Made by a program: the position numbers and the translations under genes. A stretch of 64,000 nt of DNA from Phytohabitans houttuyneae (lineage in GTDB: Bacteria; Actinomycetota; Actinomycetes; Mycobacteriales; Micromonosporaceae): positions 797,001 to 861,000 of the forward strand of contig NZ_BLPF01000001.1 of NCBI RefSeq assembly GCF_011764425.1, written 5' to 3'. How positions within the stretch are numbered: the first letter of the stretch is position 1; every line of letters begins with the position of its first letter. Positions 1 through 9,243 of this stretch are shown one piece after another. The notes beneath the pieces are model-generated. The model was not told the DNA's origin. It did not search any database and worked only from the letters and a program-made list of their open reading frames with translations.

Positions 1-60
1 GCCGACGGTCAACCCGCGTGCGTCCACCGTGGACACACCGGGCTCTCCAAAACCTGCCAT
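1..60 (-). CDS. ribH: 6,7-dimethyl-8-ribityllumazine synthase, N-terminal fragment
   Basis: Only the first 20 codons are inside the window, reading leftwards from an ATG at 58-60 and beginning MAGFGEPG. The ATG follows immediately after the ribBA stop codon (61-63), so the two genes are probably translationally coupled. The identification rests on position as the fourth gene of a ribD-ribE-ribBA operon and on an N-terminus that resembles actinobacterial lumazine synthases. This enzyme condenses the RibA- and RibB-derived intermediates to lumazine, the substrate of RibE. No catalytic residues are visible in the fragment. Confidence 0.75.
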   Translation of the reverse strand, partial: MAGFGEPGVSTVDARGLTVG

Positions 61-1287
61 TTACGCGGAACCCTCCACCACATCTCCCAGGCCATCCAGG
101 ATGTGCCCCATGCGATCACGCTTCGTACGCAGGTAGCGCACGTTTTCCGGGTGCGGCCGGATCGGCAGCGACTCGCGGCCCACGATGCGCAGGCCGTGCC
201 CCGACAGCCCGGCACGCTTCGCCGGGTTGTTGGTGATCAGGCGCATCGAGCGCACACCCAGGTCATACAGGATCTGCGCGCCGGTGCCGTAGTCGCGCGC
301 GTCGGCCGGCAGCCCCAGCTCCAGGTTGGCGTCAACGGTGTCGCGACCCAGGTCCTGCAGCTGGTACGCCTGCAGCTTGTGCAGCAGCCCGATCCCCCGG
401 CCCTCGTGCCCGCGCATGTACAGCACCACGCCGCGGCCCTCGGTCGCCACGCGGGCGAGCGCGGCCTGCAGCTGGGGGCCGCAGTCGCAGCGCAGCGAGC
501 CGAAGACGTCGCCGGTGAGGCACTCGGAGTGGACGCGCACCAGCACGTCCTCGCCGTCGCCGAGGTCGCCGTAGACCAGGGCCACGTGCTCGGCCTCCGA
601 GTCCAGCTCGGCCCGGTACCCGACCGCGCGGAAGACGCCGTGCGGCGTGGGTAGGCGGGCCTCGGCGACCCGCTCGACCTGGCTCTCGACGCGGCGGCGG
701 TACGCCACAAGGTCGGCGATCGTGATGATCGTGAGGTGGTGCTCGACCGCGAACTTCTCCAGGTCCGGCAGGCGCATCATCGTGCCGTCGTCGTTGACAA
801 GCTCGCACAGCACGCCGGCGGGGCGCAGGCCGGCGAGCACCGCCATGTCGACGGTGGCCTCGGTGTGGCCGGGTCTGCGCAGCACGCCGCCGTTCTTGGC
901 GCGCAGCGGCACGACGTGGCCGGGCCGGCTGAGCGCGGTGGCGTCGGTGCCCGGGTCGGCGAGCAGCCGCACGGTGCGGGCCCGGTCGGCCGCCGAGATG
1001 CCGGTGCTCACGCCCTCGCGCGCGTCGACGGTCACCGTGTACGCTGTGCCCCTTTTGTCCTGGTTGATGTGGTACATCGGGGGCAGCTCGAGCCGGTCCG
1101 CGTCCGCCTCCGTGACCGGCGCGCAGATGTACCCGGAGGTGTACCGGACCATGAACGCCATCAGCTCCGGCGTGGCCAGCTCGGCGGCGAAGATCAGGTC
1201 GCCCTCGTTTTCGCGGTCCTCGTCGTCCACGACGATCACCGGCCGTCCCGCGGCGAACTCGGCGACGGCCTCCTCGATGGTGTTCAT
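61..1287 (-). CDS. ribBA: Bifunctional 3,4-dihydroxy-2-butanone-4-phosphate synthase / GTP cyclohydrolase II
   Basis: The 408-residue protein fuses the two enzymes that feed riboflavin synthesis. The N-terminal RibB domain (about 1-205) has the acidic motif [10 protein letters not shown] at 21-30 and the RPGH segment. The C-terminal RibA domain (about 210-405) has the zinc-cysteine segment SLRCDCG, the RGHEGRGIG loop, and TNNPAKR near 352. Length is normal for the fusion type used by actinobacteria. Its ATG overlaps the ribE stop (ATGA), and its own stop abuts the ribH start, so it is the third gene of a coupled ribD-ribE-ribBA-ribH operon under the upstream FMN riboswitch. Both domains look intact. 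Confidence 0.97.
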   Translation of the reverse strand: MNTIEEAVAEFAAGRPVIVVDDEDRENEGDLIFAAELATPELMAFMVRYTSGYICAPVTEADADRLELPPMYHINQDKRGTAYTVTVDAREGVSTGISAADRARTVRLLADPGTDATALSRPGHVVPLRAKNGGVLRRPGHTEATVDMAVLAGLRPAGVLCELVNDDGTMMRLPDLEKFAVEHHLTIITIADLVAYRRRVESQVERVAEARLPTPHGVFRAVGYRAELDSEAEHVALVYGDLGDGEDVLVRVHSECLTGDVFGSLRCDCGPQLQAALARVATEGRGVVLYMRGHEGRGIGLLHKLQAYQLQDLGRDTVDANLELGLPADARDYGTGAQILYDLGVRSMRLITNNPAKRAGLSGHGLRIVGRESLPIRPHPENVRYLRTKRDRMGHILDGLGDVVEGSA

Positions 1288-1928
1288 GCCGACACTCCGT
1301 CCGCCAGCTCCGCGGCGGGCGTGGCGCCGCTGGGCGCCGGCGGAGCCGCCAGGAGCTTCTCCACGTACTTGCCGATCACGTCGACCTCCAGGTTTACCAG
1401 GTCTCCGGCGCCTTTACGCCCGAGAGTGGTGAGCGCGAGCGTGGTGGGTATCAGGCTCACCGCGAACGACGAGTCGTCCACCGCGACGACGGTCAGCGAT
1501 ACCCCGTCCACGGTGATCGACCCCTTTTCCACCACGTAACGGGAAAGACCCGGAGGAAGTTCGATCGTGACGTCTTCCCACCGATCTCCGGGCGTCCGGG
1601 ACACGATCCGCCCCACCCCGTCGACGTGCCCCTGCACCAGGTGGCCGCCGAGGCGCGTGCCCAGCGTGGCGGCGCGCTCGAGGTTGACCGGGTCGCCCGG
1701 CGCGAGCGTGCCGAGCGCGCTACGGTCGAACGTCTCCTTCATCACGTCGACCGTGAACCCCCCGCCGTCCACCTCCACGACCGTGAGACACACGCCGTTG
1801 ACCGCGATCGAGTCACCGGCGCGCGCGTCCGACGCGACGAGCGGACCGCGCAGCGCGGCGATGCCGCCGTCGCCGTGCCAGTCCAGCCGGACCAGCTCGC
1901 CAAGTTCCTCGACAATCCCCGTGAACAA
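1284..1928 (-). CDS. ribE: Riboflavin synthase, alpha subunit
   Basis: The 214-residue protein has the two tandem lumazine-binding barrels of riboflavin synthase. The first begins [10 protein letters not shown] and contains [13 protein letters not shown]; the second contains GHVDGVGRI and [13 protein letters not shown]. It dismutates two lumazines to riboflavin. The start is a TTG codon (1926-1928), supported by a strong GGGAGG Shine-Dalgarno sequence 8 nt upstream. The ribD stop lies only 3 nt before this TTG, and ribE overlaps ribBA by 4 nt. The long N-terminal hydrophilic tail typical of wrongly extended models is absent with this start. Confidence 0.95.
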   Translation of the reverse strand: MFTGIVEELGELVRLDWHGDGGIAALRGPLVASDARAGDSIAVNGVCLTVVEVDGGGFTVDVMKETFDRSALGTLAPGDPVNLERAATLGTRLGGHLVQGHVDGVGRIVSRTPGDRWEDVTIELPPGLSRYVVEKGSITVDGVSLTVVAVDDSSFAVSLIPTTLALTTLGRKGAGDLVNLEVDVIGKYVEKLLAAPPAPSGATPAAELADGVSA

Positions 1929-1931
1929 CGT

Positions 1932-2987
1932 TCAGCCCTCCCTTTTTCGCGGTGTGGCGGTGAAGCGCAGATCCGGCCCGACCTGGGCGATCTCGGTGTA
2001 CTCCAGGTCGATGGCCTCGGCGATGGTGTGCACGCCCGCATCGGCGAGCGCGGGAGATCCGGCGCCGAGGAGCTTCGGCGCCACGTACCCGATGATCTTG
2101 TCGATCAGCCCGGCGGCGAGGAAGCCGCCGGCGAGCGTCGGCCCGCCCTCCAGCAGGGCGGCCCGGACTCCGCGCTGGTAGAGCCCCGCGAGCAGCGCCT
2201 CCAGGTCGACCCGGCCGTCAGGGCCGGTCCCGACGTCCGCCGTGGTGACCACCCAGGTCGGTGCGGCGCCGTCGCGCACGCGGGCTTTTTCGGGGGTACG
2301 ACCCGTCGAGTCCACGACCACGCGCAACGGCTGGCGGATGTTGAGGGTGCCGTCGCGCAGGTTGCGCGCGGTCAGGCGCGAGTCGTCGGCGAGGACGGTG
2401 CCGACCCCGACGATGACGGCGTCGACGGTGCCGCGCAGCTTGTGCACGTCCATCCGGGCCGCCTCGGACGTGATCCACATGCTGGTGCCGTCGATGGCGG
2501 CCGAGCGGCCGTCGAGCGTCGCGGCGTACTTCCAGATCACGTACGGCCAGCCCCGCCGCACCGCGGTCAGCCACGCGATGTTGCCCTGCTCGGCCTCGCT
2601 CTCGCGGATGCCGGTGACCACCTCGACGCCGGCCTTGCGCAGCGTCTCCACACCGCCGCCGGCGAGCGGGTTGGGGTCGGCGACGGCGACGGCGACGTTG
2701 GCCACGCCGGCGCGGATGAGGGCGGCCGTGCAGGGGCCCGTGCGGCCGGTGTGGTCGCAGGGCTCCAGCGTGACGACAGCGGTACCGCCGCGGGCCCGCT
2801 CCCCTGCCTGTGCCAGCGCGACGATCTCGGCGTGCGGACCGCCCGCGTACGCGTGGAAGCCCTCGCCCACGACGTCGCCGCCGGTGTCGAGGATGACGCA
2901 GCCCACGACGGGGTTGGGACTTGTGGTGCCGAGCCCGCGGGCGGCCAGCGCTATCGCGCGGGTCATCGCCTCGTCAACGCTCGCCAT
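1932..2987 (-). CDS. ribD: Bifunctional diaminohydroxyphosphoribosylaminopyrimidine deaminase / 5-amino-6-(5-phosphoribosylamino)uracil reductase
   Basis: The 351-residue enzyme carries out deamination and reduction early in riboflavin synthesis. The N-terminal deaminase domain shows the zinc ligands HAE at 52-54 and PC at 76-77 with a third cysteine at 86. The C-terminal reductase domain follows, with a GTxxVIVGxGTVLxDD-like segment and an EGGPTLAGGF segment. The frame is open about 96 nt further upstream, but I choose the ATG at 2985-2987 because it has a GGAGAGG Shine-Dalgarno and the extension is low-complexity leader sequence. It is the first gene after the FMN riboswitch, so repression of the whole rib operon should act here. 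Confidence 0.95.
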   Translation of the reverse strand: MASVDEAMTRAIALAARGLGTTSPNPVVGCVILDTGGDVVGEGFHAYAGGPHAEIVALAQAGERARGGTAVVTLEPCDHTGRTGPCTAALIRAGVANVAVAVADPNPLAGGGVETLRKAGVEVVTGIRESEAEQGNIAWLTAVRRGWPYVIWKYAATLDGRSAAIDGTSMWITSEAARMDVHKLRGTVDAVIVGVGTVLADDSRLTARNLRDGTLNIRQPLRVVVDSTGRTPEKARVRDGAAPTWVVTTADVGTGPDGRVDLEALLAGLYQRGVRAALLEGGPTLAGGFLAAGLIDKIIGYVAPKLLGAGSPALADAGVHTIAEAIDLEYTEIAQVGPDLRFTATPRKREG

Positions 2988-3104
2988 GGGCGTCCCTCTC
3001 CAATGCCGGCCGGGGTGCGCGGGCAGGGAGATGGGGTGGCGTTGGGGCGGCAGATTCCGGTGGCGTCGGCGAACCGACCCCATCCAGGGGTGCCTCCGTC
3101 CCGC

Positions 3105-3248
3105 GCGCTAACTCCCATCCGGACTTTGACCGTCGGCCCTGGACTTACACCAGGTCCACCGGCCGTTGGCTACGACCGGGTCGCGGGCTCTCCGGGCATT
3201 GCGCCCCGATTACCGCCGGTTCGGAATTTCACCGAGCCCCGCCAGCGC
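3105..3248 (-). promoter_or_regulatory. FMN riboswitch (RFN element) upstream of ribD
   Basis: Read on the minus strand this leader has the conserved RFN blocks in order: GGGGCTCGGTGAAATTCC, ACCGGCGGTAAT, GCCCGCGA, a TGGACCTGG-TGTAAGTCCAGG hairpin arm pair, GCCGACGGTCAAAGTCC and GGATGGGAG. The closing P1 helix can form between GCGCT (3244-3248) and AGCGC (3105-3109). It lies about 120 nt before the ribD start and after the stop of the GGDEF gene. Known members bind FMN and switch off transcription or translation of riboflavin genes. No U-rich terminator was seen between it and ribD, so translational or Rho-type control is more likely (inference). Confidence 0.95.
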
Positions 3249-3313
3249 GTGGTGGGTTACCCATCGAGTCTTACACGCATGTGAGGGCGGCGCACCATGG
3301 GACGCGGTCAACA

Positions 3314-4300
3314 TCACAGCTTGGGGCCGTCGTTCCCGCTGTCCGCTTTGCGGCGATCGACCGCGATATACGACCCCGGCTGGTTTTTGGCCACCTTCTT
3401 CATTTCCGAGGCGACCGCGATGACCTCGCGCGGGTCGGCGTACTTGCGGCCGGTCGCCGTCGACTGCGCCACGCCGATCGAGAGCGTCACCAGGTGCGCC
3501 TTGAGCAGGTTGCCGCGGCGGTCGGGCACCAGCACGTAGCCCCGCTTGGCGTGCTCCGGGTCGTACAGCTCGTCGGCGGCCTGCTCGAAGTCGACCACCG
3601 CCTGCTGGGTCAGCGGCAGGATCTGGTCGGGGTGGCAGACGATCACGAAATCGTCGCCGCCGATGTGGCCGAGGAACGCGGGCGGCAGCCCGGCCGATAC
3701 CACCGCGCGGTGCATGCTGCGGGCCAGCGCCGTGATGAACTCGTCGCCGCGCTCGAACCCGTACACGTCGTTGACGCTCTTGAACCGGTCGATGTCGACG
3801 TAACCGACCGCGTAGTCGGTGCCGCTGCGCATCCGGTCGAGGATCTCCCGCCGCACGCGGGTGTTGCCGGGCAGGCCGGTGAGCGGCGAGACCTCGCGGA
3901 ACTCCTGGTTGCGCCGGAGCGTGGAGCGCACCCGGGCGATCAGCTCCAGCGTGTCGAACGGCTTCACAAGGTAGTCGTCGGCGCCGGCGGTGAGGCCGAC
4001 CACCTTGTCGACGGTCATGCCCTTGGCGGTAAGCATGATCACGGGGAGTGCGGAGGTCATCGGGTTGGCCCGCAGGCGCCGCGTCAGCTCCAGCCCGTCC
4101 ATGCGGGGCATCATCAGGTCGACCACGGCCAGGTCGGGGTGGCGCTGCTCGACCAGCTCGAGCGCCTCCATGCCGTCGCCGGCCAGCACCACCTCGAAGC
4201 CATGGATCTTGAGGTTGACGCTCACGAAGCGCGCGATGTCCTGGTCGTCGTCGACGACCAGGATCAGGTCGGGCCGCTCGACGGCCGGGTCCACGGTCAT
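3314..4300 (-). CDS. Response regulator with degenerate-signature GGDEF domain
   Basis: The 328-residue cytoplasmic protein has an N-terminal receiver domain (about 12-128) with acidic residues DDD at 17-19, the phosphoacceptor D61 in DLMMP, T91 and K113. A GGDEF domain (about 138-325) follows, with LTGLPGN at 140-146, DIDRFK at 169-174 and GGDDF at 214-218. The signature Glu is replaced by Asp, so diguanylate cyclase activity is uncertain; it could be weakened or converted to a c-di-GMP or GTP sensor. The ATG overlaps the rpe stop (ATGA), so it is cotranslated with rpe. No histidine kinase gene is adjacent. Confidence 0.9.
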   Translation of the reverse strand: MTVDPAVERPDLILVVDDDQDIARFVSVNLKIHGFEVVLAGDGMEALELVEQRHPDLAVVDLMMPRMDGLELTRRLRANPMTSALPVIMLTAKGMTVDKVVGLTAGADDYLVKPFDTLELIARVRSTLRRNQEFREVSPLTGLPGNTRVRREILDRMRSGTDYAVGYVDIDRFKSVNDVYGFERGDEFITALARSMHRAVVSAGLPPAFLGHIGGDDFVIVCHPDQILPLTQQAVVDFEQAADELYDPEHAKRGYVLVPDRRGNLLKAHLVTLSIGVAQSTATGRKYADPREVIAVASEMKKVAKNQPGSYIAVDRRKADSGNDGPKL

Positions 4301-4977
4301 GGCCCGGCCATCGCCCGGGCGGCAAGGCCGCGCAGCTTGCGCACCGCCTCGGCCGGGTCCTCCGCGCTGTACACCGCGGTGCCGGCCACGAAGGCGTCCG
4401 CACCGGCCGAGGCCGCCTCGGCGATCGTGTCCTCGGCGATCCCGCCGTCGACCTCGATGCGCAGCTCCAGGTGGCCGGCCTTGGCGTGCCGCCGGGCGGC
4501 GGAGACCTTGTCGAGCATCGCCGGGAGGAACTTCTGCCCGCCGAAGCCGGCCTTGATTGTCATGATCAGCAGCGTGTCGAAGCTGGGCAGCAGCTCCAGG
4601 TACGGCTCGATCGGCGTGTCGCGGTCGATCGCCAGCCCCGCCTTCGCGCCCGCGGCGCGCAGGTCCTTGGCCAGCGAGACCGGGTTGTCCGACGCCTCGA
4701 CGTGGAAGGTCACGTTGTACGCCCCCGCGTCCGCGTAGCCCGGCGCCCACCGCCGCGGGTCCTCGATCATCAGGTGCACGTCGAACGGGAGCGTGGTCGC
4801 CGCCCGCAGGCTCTGCACCACCGGCAGGCCGATGGTCAGGTTGGGCACGAAGTGGTTGTCCATGACATCGACGTGGAGCCAGTCTGCGGCGCCCTCGACG
4901 GCGCGGACCTCGTCGGCGAGGTGGGCGAAGTCGGCGGCGAGGATGCTCGGCGCGACGACCGGCGAAGGTGCGCTCAC
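4297..4977 (-). CDS. rpe: Ribulose-phosphate 3-epimerase
   Basis: The 226-residue TIM-barrel enzyme interconverts ribulose-5-phosphate and xylulose-5-phosphate; ribulose-5-phosphate is also the substrate of RibB encoded downstream. Diagnostic segments are APSILAADF at 9-17, [12 protein letters not shown] from residue 35, HLMIEDP, the [12 protein letters not shown] strand and the phosphate-binding EVDGGI. Length is typical. The gene overlaps the downstream GGDEF regulator by 4 nt and lies upstream of the riboflavin operon. A 223-nt gap separates it from the divergent lipoprotein gene on the plus strand, and promoters for both must lie there. Confidence 0.95.
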   Translation of the reverse strand: MSAPSPVVAPSILAADFAHLADEVRAVEGAADWLHVDVMDNHFVPNLTIGLPVVQSLRAATTLPFDVHLMIEDPRRWAPGYADAGAYNVTFHVEASDNPVSLAKDLRAAGAKAGLAIDRDTPIEPYLELLPSFDTLLIMTIKAGFGGQKFLPAMLDKVSAARRHAKAGHLELRIEVDGGIAEDTIAEAASAGADAFVAGTAVYSAEDPAEAVRKLRGLAARAMAGP

Positions 4978-5200
4978 CCCCGACAGTGTACGGAGCCGGG
5001 CACAGCGGTTGGCAATGTCTGGTGCGACAACCGCGTCCGTGGTGGACGTTCGGCGGGTCCGGCGGGCCGGTGCCGGGTCGCGCGGCGAAACGCGCAGGTC
5101 CAGGCGTGCGGCGGCGCGTCACGGCCCGGGAGCGGGACGGGACGGTGGCGCGTGTGCCGTATGCTGCGGCCGGGCGCGGGACCCTGGGGAGGGCAGCTGT

Positions 5201-6100
5201 ATGCGACGCGTGGTGGGCGTAGCGGTTCTGGGTGGTCTGTTGGCGGCTTTACTCGCCGGCTGCGGCAATCCGGCCGGAGTCGACGGCAAGCTTGTGGACG
5301 ACTGGAAGGCGCAGCCCGAGGCGACACCGTTCGTGCCCGAGGTGGGCGTGTGCCACCTTTCGCTGCCGGACGAGCTGTACATATCGCGTGCCAACTACAA
5401 CCCGATCGACTGTGCGACCGAGCACCACTTCGAAACGGTGTTCGTCGGTCAGGTCAGCGGCACCGCGGCCGACGCGACTGAGCCGCCGAAGGCGTCGACC
5501 GAGGCCGCACGCGCCGCCTTCAAAGAGTGCAACACGAAGGTCAACGAGTACCTGGGCGGCGACTGGCGCGGCGGCCGCCTCGACCTGTACATCTACTACC
5601 CCGCCACGCAGGCGTGGGAGGGCGGCAGCCGCTGGTTCCGCTGCGACGTCGCCGAGATCGAGTCGCTCGACGTCAACGAGGTCAAGCGCCGCTCGGGCAA
5701 CCTCAAGGACGTGCTGAAGGCGGCCGCACCGATCGCGTACGGCTGCTTCCGCGCGATCATCAGCGGCGGCACCTCGATCAGCGCGATGAACGCGGTCACC
5801 TGCGGCACCGCGCACGGCGCCGAGTTCGCCGGCGTGTGGACCGCGCCGGACACGTCGTACGCGGACTTCGAGAAGAACACGCAGCGCGCCCACGACGGCT
5901 GCCGCGGCGTGGTCGCGAAGTGGGCCAAGGTGCCCAACGACGGCAACATCAAGTTCCGCACCGGGACGATCATCTACTTCCCGGACGAGGACGAGTGGGC
6001 CAACGGCGACCGCGGCGTGCAGTGCTTCATGTGGATCAGCGACCAGGACCTGCGCCGCTCGATGAAGGGCGCCGGACCGGGCGCGCTGCGCATCCGCTGA
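5201..6100 (+). CDS. Septum formation family lipoprotein
   Basis: The 299-residue protein begins with a signal peptide ending in a lipobox (LAGC, Cys21), so it should be anchored on the outer face of the membrane. The mature part has two related segments, about 45-165 and 170-285. Each has the pattern of an early Cys, a later Cys-x-x-x-His-GlyAla/Glu type motif (CATEHHFETV, CGTAHGAEFAG) and a final Cys, which is the organisation of the actinobacterial septum-formation domain family. The ATG at 5201 follows GGGGAGGGCAG. A much longer frame upstream is rejected because it lacks a ribosome binding site and reads through the rpe promoter region. The exact role is unknown; the family is linked to sporulation septation. 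Confidence 0.8.
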   Translation: MRRVVGVAVLGGLLAALLAGCGNPAGVDGKLVDDWKAQPEATPFVPEVGVCHLSLPDELYISRANYNPIDCATEHHFETVFVGQVSGTAADATEPPKASTEAARAAFKECNTKVNEYLGGDWRGGRLDLYIYYPATQAWEGGSRWFRCDVAEIESLDVNEVKRRSGNLKDVLKAAAPIAYGCFRAIISGGTSISAMNAVTCGTAHGAEFAGVWTAPDTSYADFEKNTQRAHDGCRGVVAKWAKVPNDGNIKFRTGTIIYFPDEDEWANGDRGVQCFMWISDQDLRRSMKGAGPGALRIR

Positions 6101-6154
6101 CCGCGGCGTCCCGGCAGGCGACGGGACAGGATCCAAACCGAGAAGCAGATCCGG

Positions 6155-6206
6155 GCTACCGCGACGTCCGCGGTGGTCCGGACCGCTGCTCCCGCGGCCT
6201 CACCCT
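6155..6206 (+). repeat. 52-bp dispersed intergenic repeat, copy A
   Basis: This segment matches the reverse complement of 10827-10878 at about 49 of 52 positions. It contains the palindrome GGTCCGGACC and ends in GCGGCCTCACCCT. It lies in the 183-nt gap between the septum-formation lipoprotein gene and the 3' end of rsmB. No transposase or target duplication was seen. It may be a short palindromic mobile element or a bidirectional terminator; function unknown. Confidence 0.75.
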
Positions 6207-6283
6207 GCGCGATCCACGGCCTCACCCCAAAGACCGGCCGAAGGCGACCCTCCGGGCCACCGCGGGCGTCGCGGTAGCAGGGC

Positions 6284-7648
6284 CTAGCCGCGGCGGAGCA
6301 GCGCGAGAAACATCGCGTCCGTGCCGTGGCGGTGGGGCCACAGCTGGACCGTCGGGCCGGCGCCGAGGCCGGGCATCCCCGCCGGCAGGAACGGGCGGGC
6401 GTCGACGAGGTCGACCGGCAGGCCGCTGCGGCGCGCCGCCTCGGTGACCGTCACGTGGGTCTCGACGAGGTGCGGCGAGCAGGTCACGTAGGCGACGAGG
6501 CCGCCCGGCCGCACCGCCGTGAACGCCGCCACGAGCAGCTCGCGCTGCAGCCGGGTCAGCGGTGGCAGGTCGGACGGCTGGCGGCGCCACCGCGACTCGG
6601 GGCGGCGGCGCAGCGAGCCGAGGCCGGTACAGGGCGCGTCGACGAGCACCCTGTCGAAGGCGGGACCGGGCAGCTCCTCCCGGCCGTCCTGGTGCAGCAC
6701 GGTCACCGGGAGGCCGCGGGTGGCCAGCGAGACGAGGCGGGCGCGGTGCTCGGCCACCTCGACCGCGGTCACCTCGGCGCCGCGCTCGACGGCCAGCGCG
6801 CCGAGCAGCCCGGCCTTGCCGCCCGGGCCGGCGCACAGGTCGAGCCACCGGGCGTCCGGCCCCTCCAGCGGCGCGTTGGTGAGCGCGGCGGCGACGAGCT
6901 GCGAGCCTTCGTCCTGCACGTGCGCGCGCCCCTCGACCACCGCTTGCAGGTCGCCGGGTGCGCCGCCGGGCAGGTACACCGCGTAGGGCGAGAACGCGCC
7001 GGGCGCGCCACCCACCTCGTCGGCGAGCTCGACCGCGTCGGCGCGGCCGGGGCGGGCGCACAGGTGCACCGGCGGCCGCTGGTTGTCTTCGATCAGCAGG
7101 CGGGTGGTCTCGTCCAGGTCGCCGCCGAGCGCCTCGCTGAACGCCCGCACGATCCACTGTGGATGGCTGTCGGCGACCGCGAGGTGCGCGACCGGGTCCT
7201 GCTCGTACGGGGGCGCGACCTTGCCGATCCACGTGTCCAGGTCGTGGGTGGCGATCTCGCGCAGCACCGCGTTGGCGAAGCCTGTCGCGCCGGCCGCCAC
7301 CGACCGCACCAGGTCGACGGTCGCGGAGACGGCGGCGTGCGCGGGCACGCGGGTGTGCAGCAACTGGTACGCCCCGAGGCGCAGCGCGTCGCGGGCCGGC
7401 GGGTCGATCCGGGCCACGTCGCGCCCGGCCGCCGAGCCGATGATCGCATCCAGCGTGCCCTCGTGGCGCAGCGTGCCGTACGTCAGCTCGGTGGCGAACG
7501 CCGCGTCCCGCCCGTACAGCCGCAGGTCGCGCAGGATGTGCGGCAGCACGATGTTGGCGTACGCGCCGTCGCGGTTCACGGCCGCCACCGCCTCGTACGC
7601 CGCGCGGCGGGGCAGGTCGGCGCGCTGGGTGCGGACCCCGCCCCTCAC
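6284..7648 (-). CDS. rsmB: 16S rRNA (cytosine-5)-methyltransferase RsmB/Sun
   Basis: The 454-residue protein starts with a NusB-like RNA-binding domain (about 1-150) and ends in a Rossmann methyltransferase domain. The SAM-binding loop is [10 protein letters not shown], and the two motif cysteines of RNA m5C methyltransferases are present: PC at 339-340 (DAPCTGLGS) and TC at 389-390 (VTCSPH). It should methylate C967 (E. coli numbering) of 16S rRNA. I choose a GTG start at 7646-7648 because it overlaps the fmt stop (GTGA) and the longer open frame only reads through fmt in another phase. It is the last gene of def-fmt-rsmB. Confidence 0.93.
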   Translation of the reverse strand: MRGGVRTQRADLPRRAAYEAVAAVNRDGAYANIVLPHILRDLRLYGRDAAFATELTYGTLRHEGTLDAIIGSAAGRDVARIDPPARDALRLGAYQLLHTRVPAHAAVSATVDLVRSVAAGATGFANAVLREIATHDLDTWIGKVAPPYEQDPVAHLAVADSHPQWIVRAFSEALGGDLDETTRLLIEDNQRPPVHLCARPGRADAVELADEVGGAPGAFSPYAVYLPGGAPGDLQAVVEGRAHVQDEGSQLVAAALTNAPLEGPDARWLDLCAGPGGKAGLLGALAVERGAEVTAVEVAEHRARLVSLATRGLPVTVLHQDGREELPGPAFDRVLVDAPCTGLGSLRRRPESRWRRQPSDLPPLTRLQRELLVAAFTAVRPGGLVAYVTCSPHLVETHVTVTEAARRSGLPVDLVDARPFLPAGMPGLGAGPTVQLWPHRHGTDAMFLALLRRG

Positions 7649-8571
7649 GCGAACCGCTCCGCGGTGTCCAGGCGCAACCCGCGCGCCCAGTCGAGCGCCG
7701 GCATCGACTTCTTCCCGGCGGCCTTCACCTCGCCGAGGGCCACCGGATCGGTCGCGGTGCCCACCAGCACGCGCTCCTTTTCCACGAGCAGGTCGCCGGG
7801 CTGGAGCTCCGGCCCGTACCGGATGGGGCGGACCGGGCCGAGCTTGAGGCGGTCGCCGCGGAACGTGGTCCAGGCCCCCGGCGCCGGCGTGCACGCGCGG
7901 ACCCGGCGGTCGACCGCGAAGGCCGGCTCCGACCACCGCACCTCGGCGTCGTCGACGGTGATCTTCGGGGCGAGCGAGACGCCGTCGGCGGGCTGCGGCA
8001 CGGCGCGGGCGGCGCCCGACTCGATCGCGTCGAGCACCGCGACGAGCAGGCCGGCGCCCGAGACGGCCAGCCGTTCGAGCAGGTCACCGGAGGTGTCGAT
8101 GGGCTTGATCTCCTCAGTCAGCGTGCCGTACACCGGCCCGGTGTCCATGCCCTCCTCCAACTGGAAGACGCTCGCCCCGGTGACGGTGTCGCCGTGCAGC
8201 ACGGCGTGCTGGACCGGCGCGGCGCCGCGCCAGGCGGGCAGCAGCGAGAAGTGCAGGTTGATCCAGCCGCGCTTCGGGATCTCCAGGGCCTCCTTGGGCA
8301 CCAGCGCGCCGTACGCCACGACGGGTACGCAGTCCGGGGCCAGCTCGCGGAGGCGGGCCTGAAACTCGGGCTCGCGCGGCCGGGCCGGTGTGAGCACCTC
8401 GATGCCCCGCTCGTCGGCCCAGGCACCGGCGGGCGAGCGCACCAGGCGGCGGCCCCGCCCGGCGGGAGCGTCGGGCCGCGTCACCACGGCGACGAGGTCA
8501 TGGCCGGACGCGGCGATGGCGTCCAGCGCGGGCAGCGTGACGGCCGGGGTACCGGCGAAGACAAGGCGCAC
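7645..8571 (-). CDS. fmt: Methionyl-tRNA formyltransferase
   Basis: The 308-residue enzyme formylates initiator Met-tRNA using 10-formyl-tetrahydrofolate. It begins with the Rossmann-like [11 protein letters not shown] and carries the folate-binding signature [15 protein letters not shown] near residue 110, followed by the [14 protein letters not shown]-like segment ([15 protein letters not shown]) and the C-terminal OB-fold. The stop is 4 nt overlapped with the rsmB GTG. def lies directly upstream, 3 nt away, so addition and removal of the formyl group are encoded together. Confidence 0.96.
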   Translation of the reverse strand: MRLVFAGTPAVTLPALDAIAASGHDLVAVVTRPDAPAGRGRRLVRSPAGAWADERGIEVLTPARPREPEFQARLRELAPDCVPVVAYGALVPKEALEIPKRGWINLHFSLLPAWRGAAPVQHAVLHGDTVTGASVFQLEEGMDTGPVYGTLTEEIKPIDTSGDLLERLAVSGAGLLVAVLDAIESGAARAVPQPADGVSLAPKITVDDAEVRWSEPAFAVDRRVRACTPAPGAWTTFRGDRLKLGPVRPIRYGPELQPGDLLVEKERVLVGTATDPVALGEVKAAGKKSMPALDWARGLRLDTAERFA

Positions 8572-8574
8572 GCG

Positions 8575-9137
8575 TCACCGACCCAGACCGAAGGGGCTGC
8601 TGGACGACGCGTGCGGGCTCAGCTTGACCGTGGGCGGCGCGGCGTCGTTGTACCACTCGGCGGCCCGGATCGCCTTCATCGCCTCCTTGCGCGCCTCCGG
8701 GTCGAGGCGGTCGATGAAGAGCACGCCGTCGAGGTGGTCGGTCTCGTGCTGTGCGCAGCGGGCCATCAGCTCGCTGCCGACGATGCGCACCGGGTCGCCG
8801 TACATGTTGAAGCCCTTGGCCACCACGTTCATCCGGCGCTTGGTGTCGAAGTAGAGGCCGGGGATGGACAGGCACCCCTCCTGGCCGTCCTGTTCCTCCT
8901 CGTCGGGAAAGCTGAGCTCCGGGTTGATCAGGTGCCCGAGCACGTCGTCGACGTCGAAGGTGAACACGCGCAGCCCCACGCCGAGCTGGGGCGCGGCAAG
9001 CCCCACCCGCTGGCCTCCTGCATGGTCTCGGTGAGATCGGCGACGAGCCGCCGCAGCTCCGCGTCGAAGTCGACGACCGGCTCGGCGGGCGTCCTGAGCA
9101 CGGGGTCGCCGAACACTCGGATGGGCTGGACGGTCAC
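8575..9137 (-). CDS. def: Peptide deformylase, reading frame broken by one missing base
   Basis: Two overlapping frames together encode a normal 187-residue deformylase. The first (from the GTG at 9135-9137, beginning MTVQPIRVFGDPVL) stops matching after TETMQEASG. The other frame continues VGLAAPQLGV, the conserved motif I, and later has EGCLSIPG and the metal-binding QHETDHLDG. Inserting one C in the CCC run at 9006-9008 restores the frame. The enzyme removes N-formyl groups from nascent proteins using Fe(II) or Zn. Since fmt is intact, a true def knockout would be unlikely; I treat the break as a sequencing error. Confidence 0.9.
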
Positions 9138-9243
9138 GGGAAGACTCCCTCGTACGGAAAAGGGGTGGCGTACCAGTCTACGGAGTCCGGTGTGCGGTGC
9201 TGCGCAACCGGGCGTTCATCCGGTGCACCTACCGTCCGCGCTC

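Noticed and set aside
2921-4738. 605-residue plus-strand frame opposite ribD, the GGDEF gene and rpe
   Set aside because: It is antisense to three well-supported genes, has the Arg/Val/His-rich composition of a GC-biased shadow frame and no ribosome binding site.
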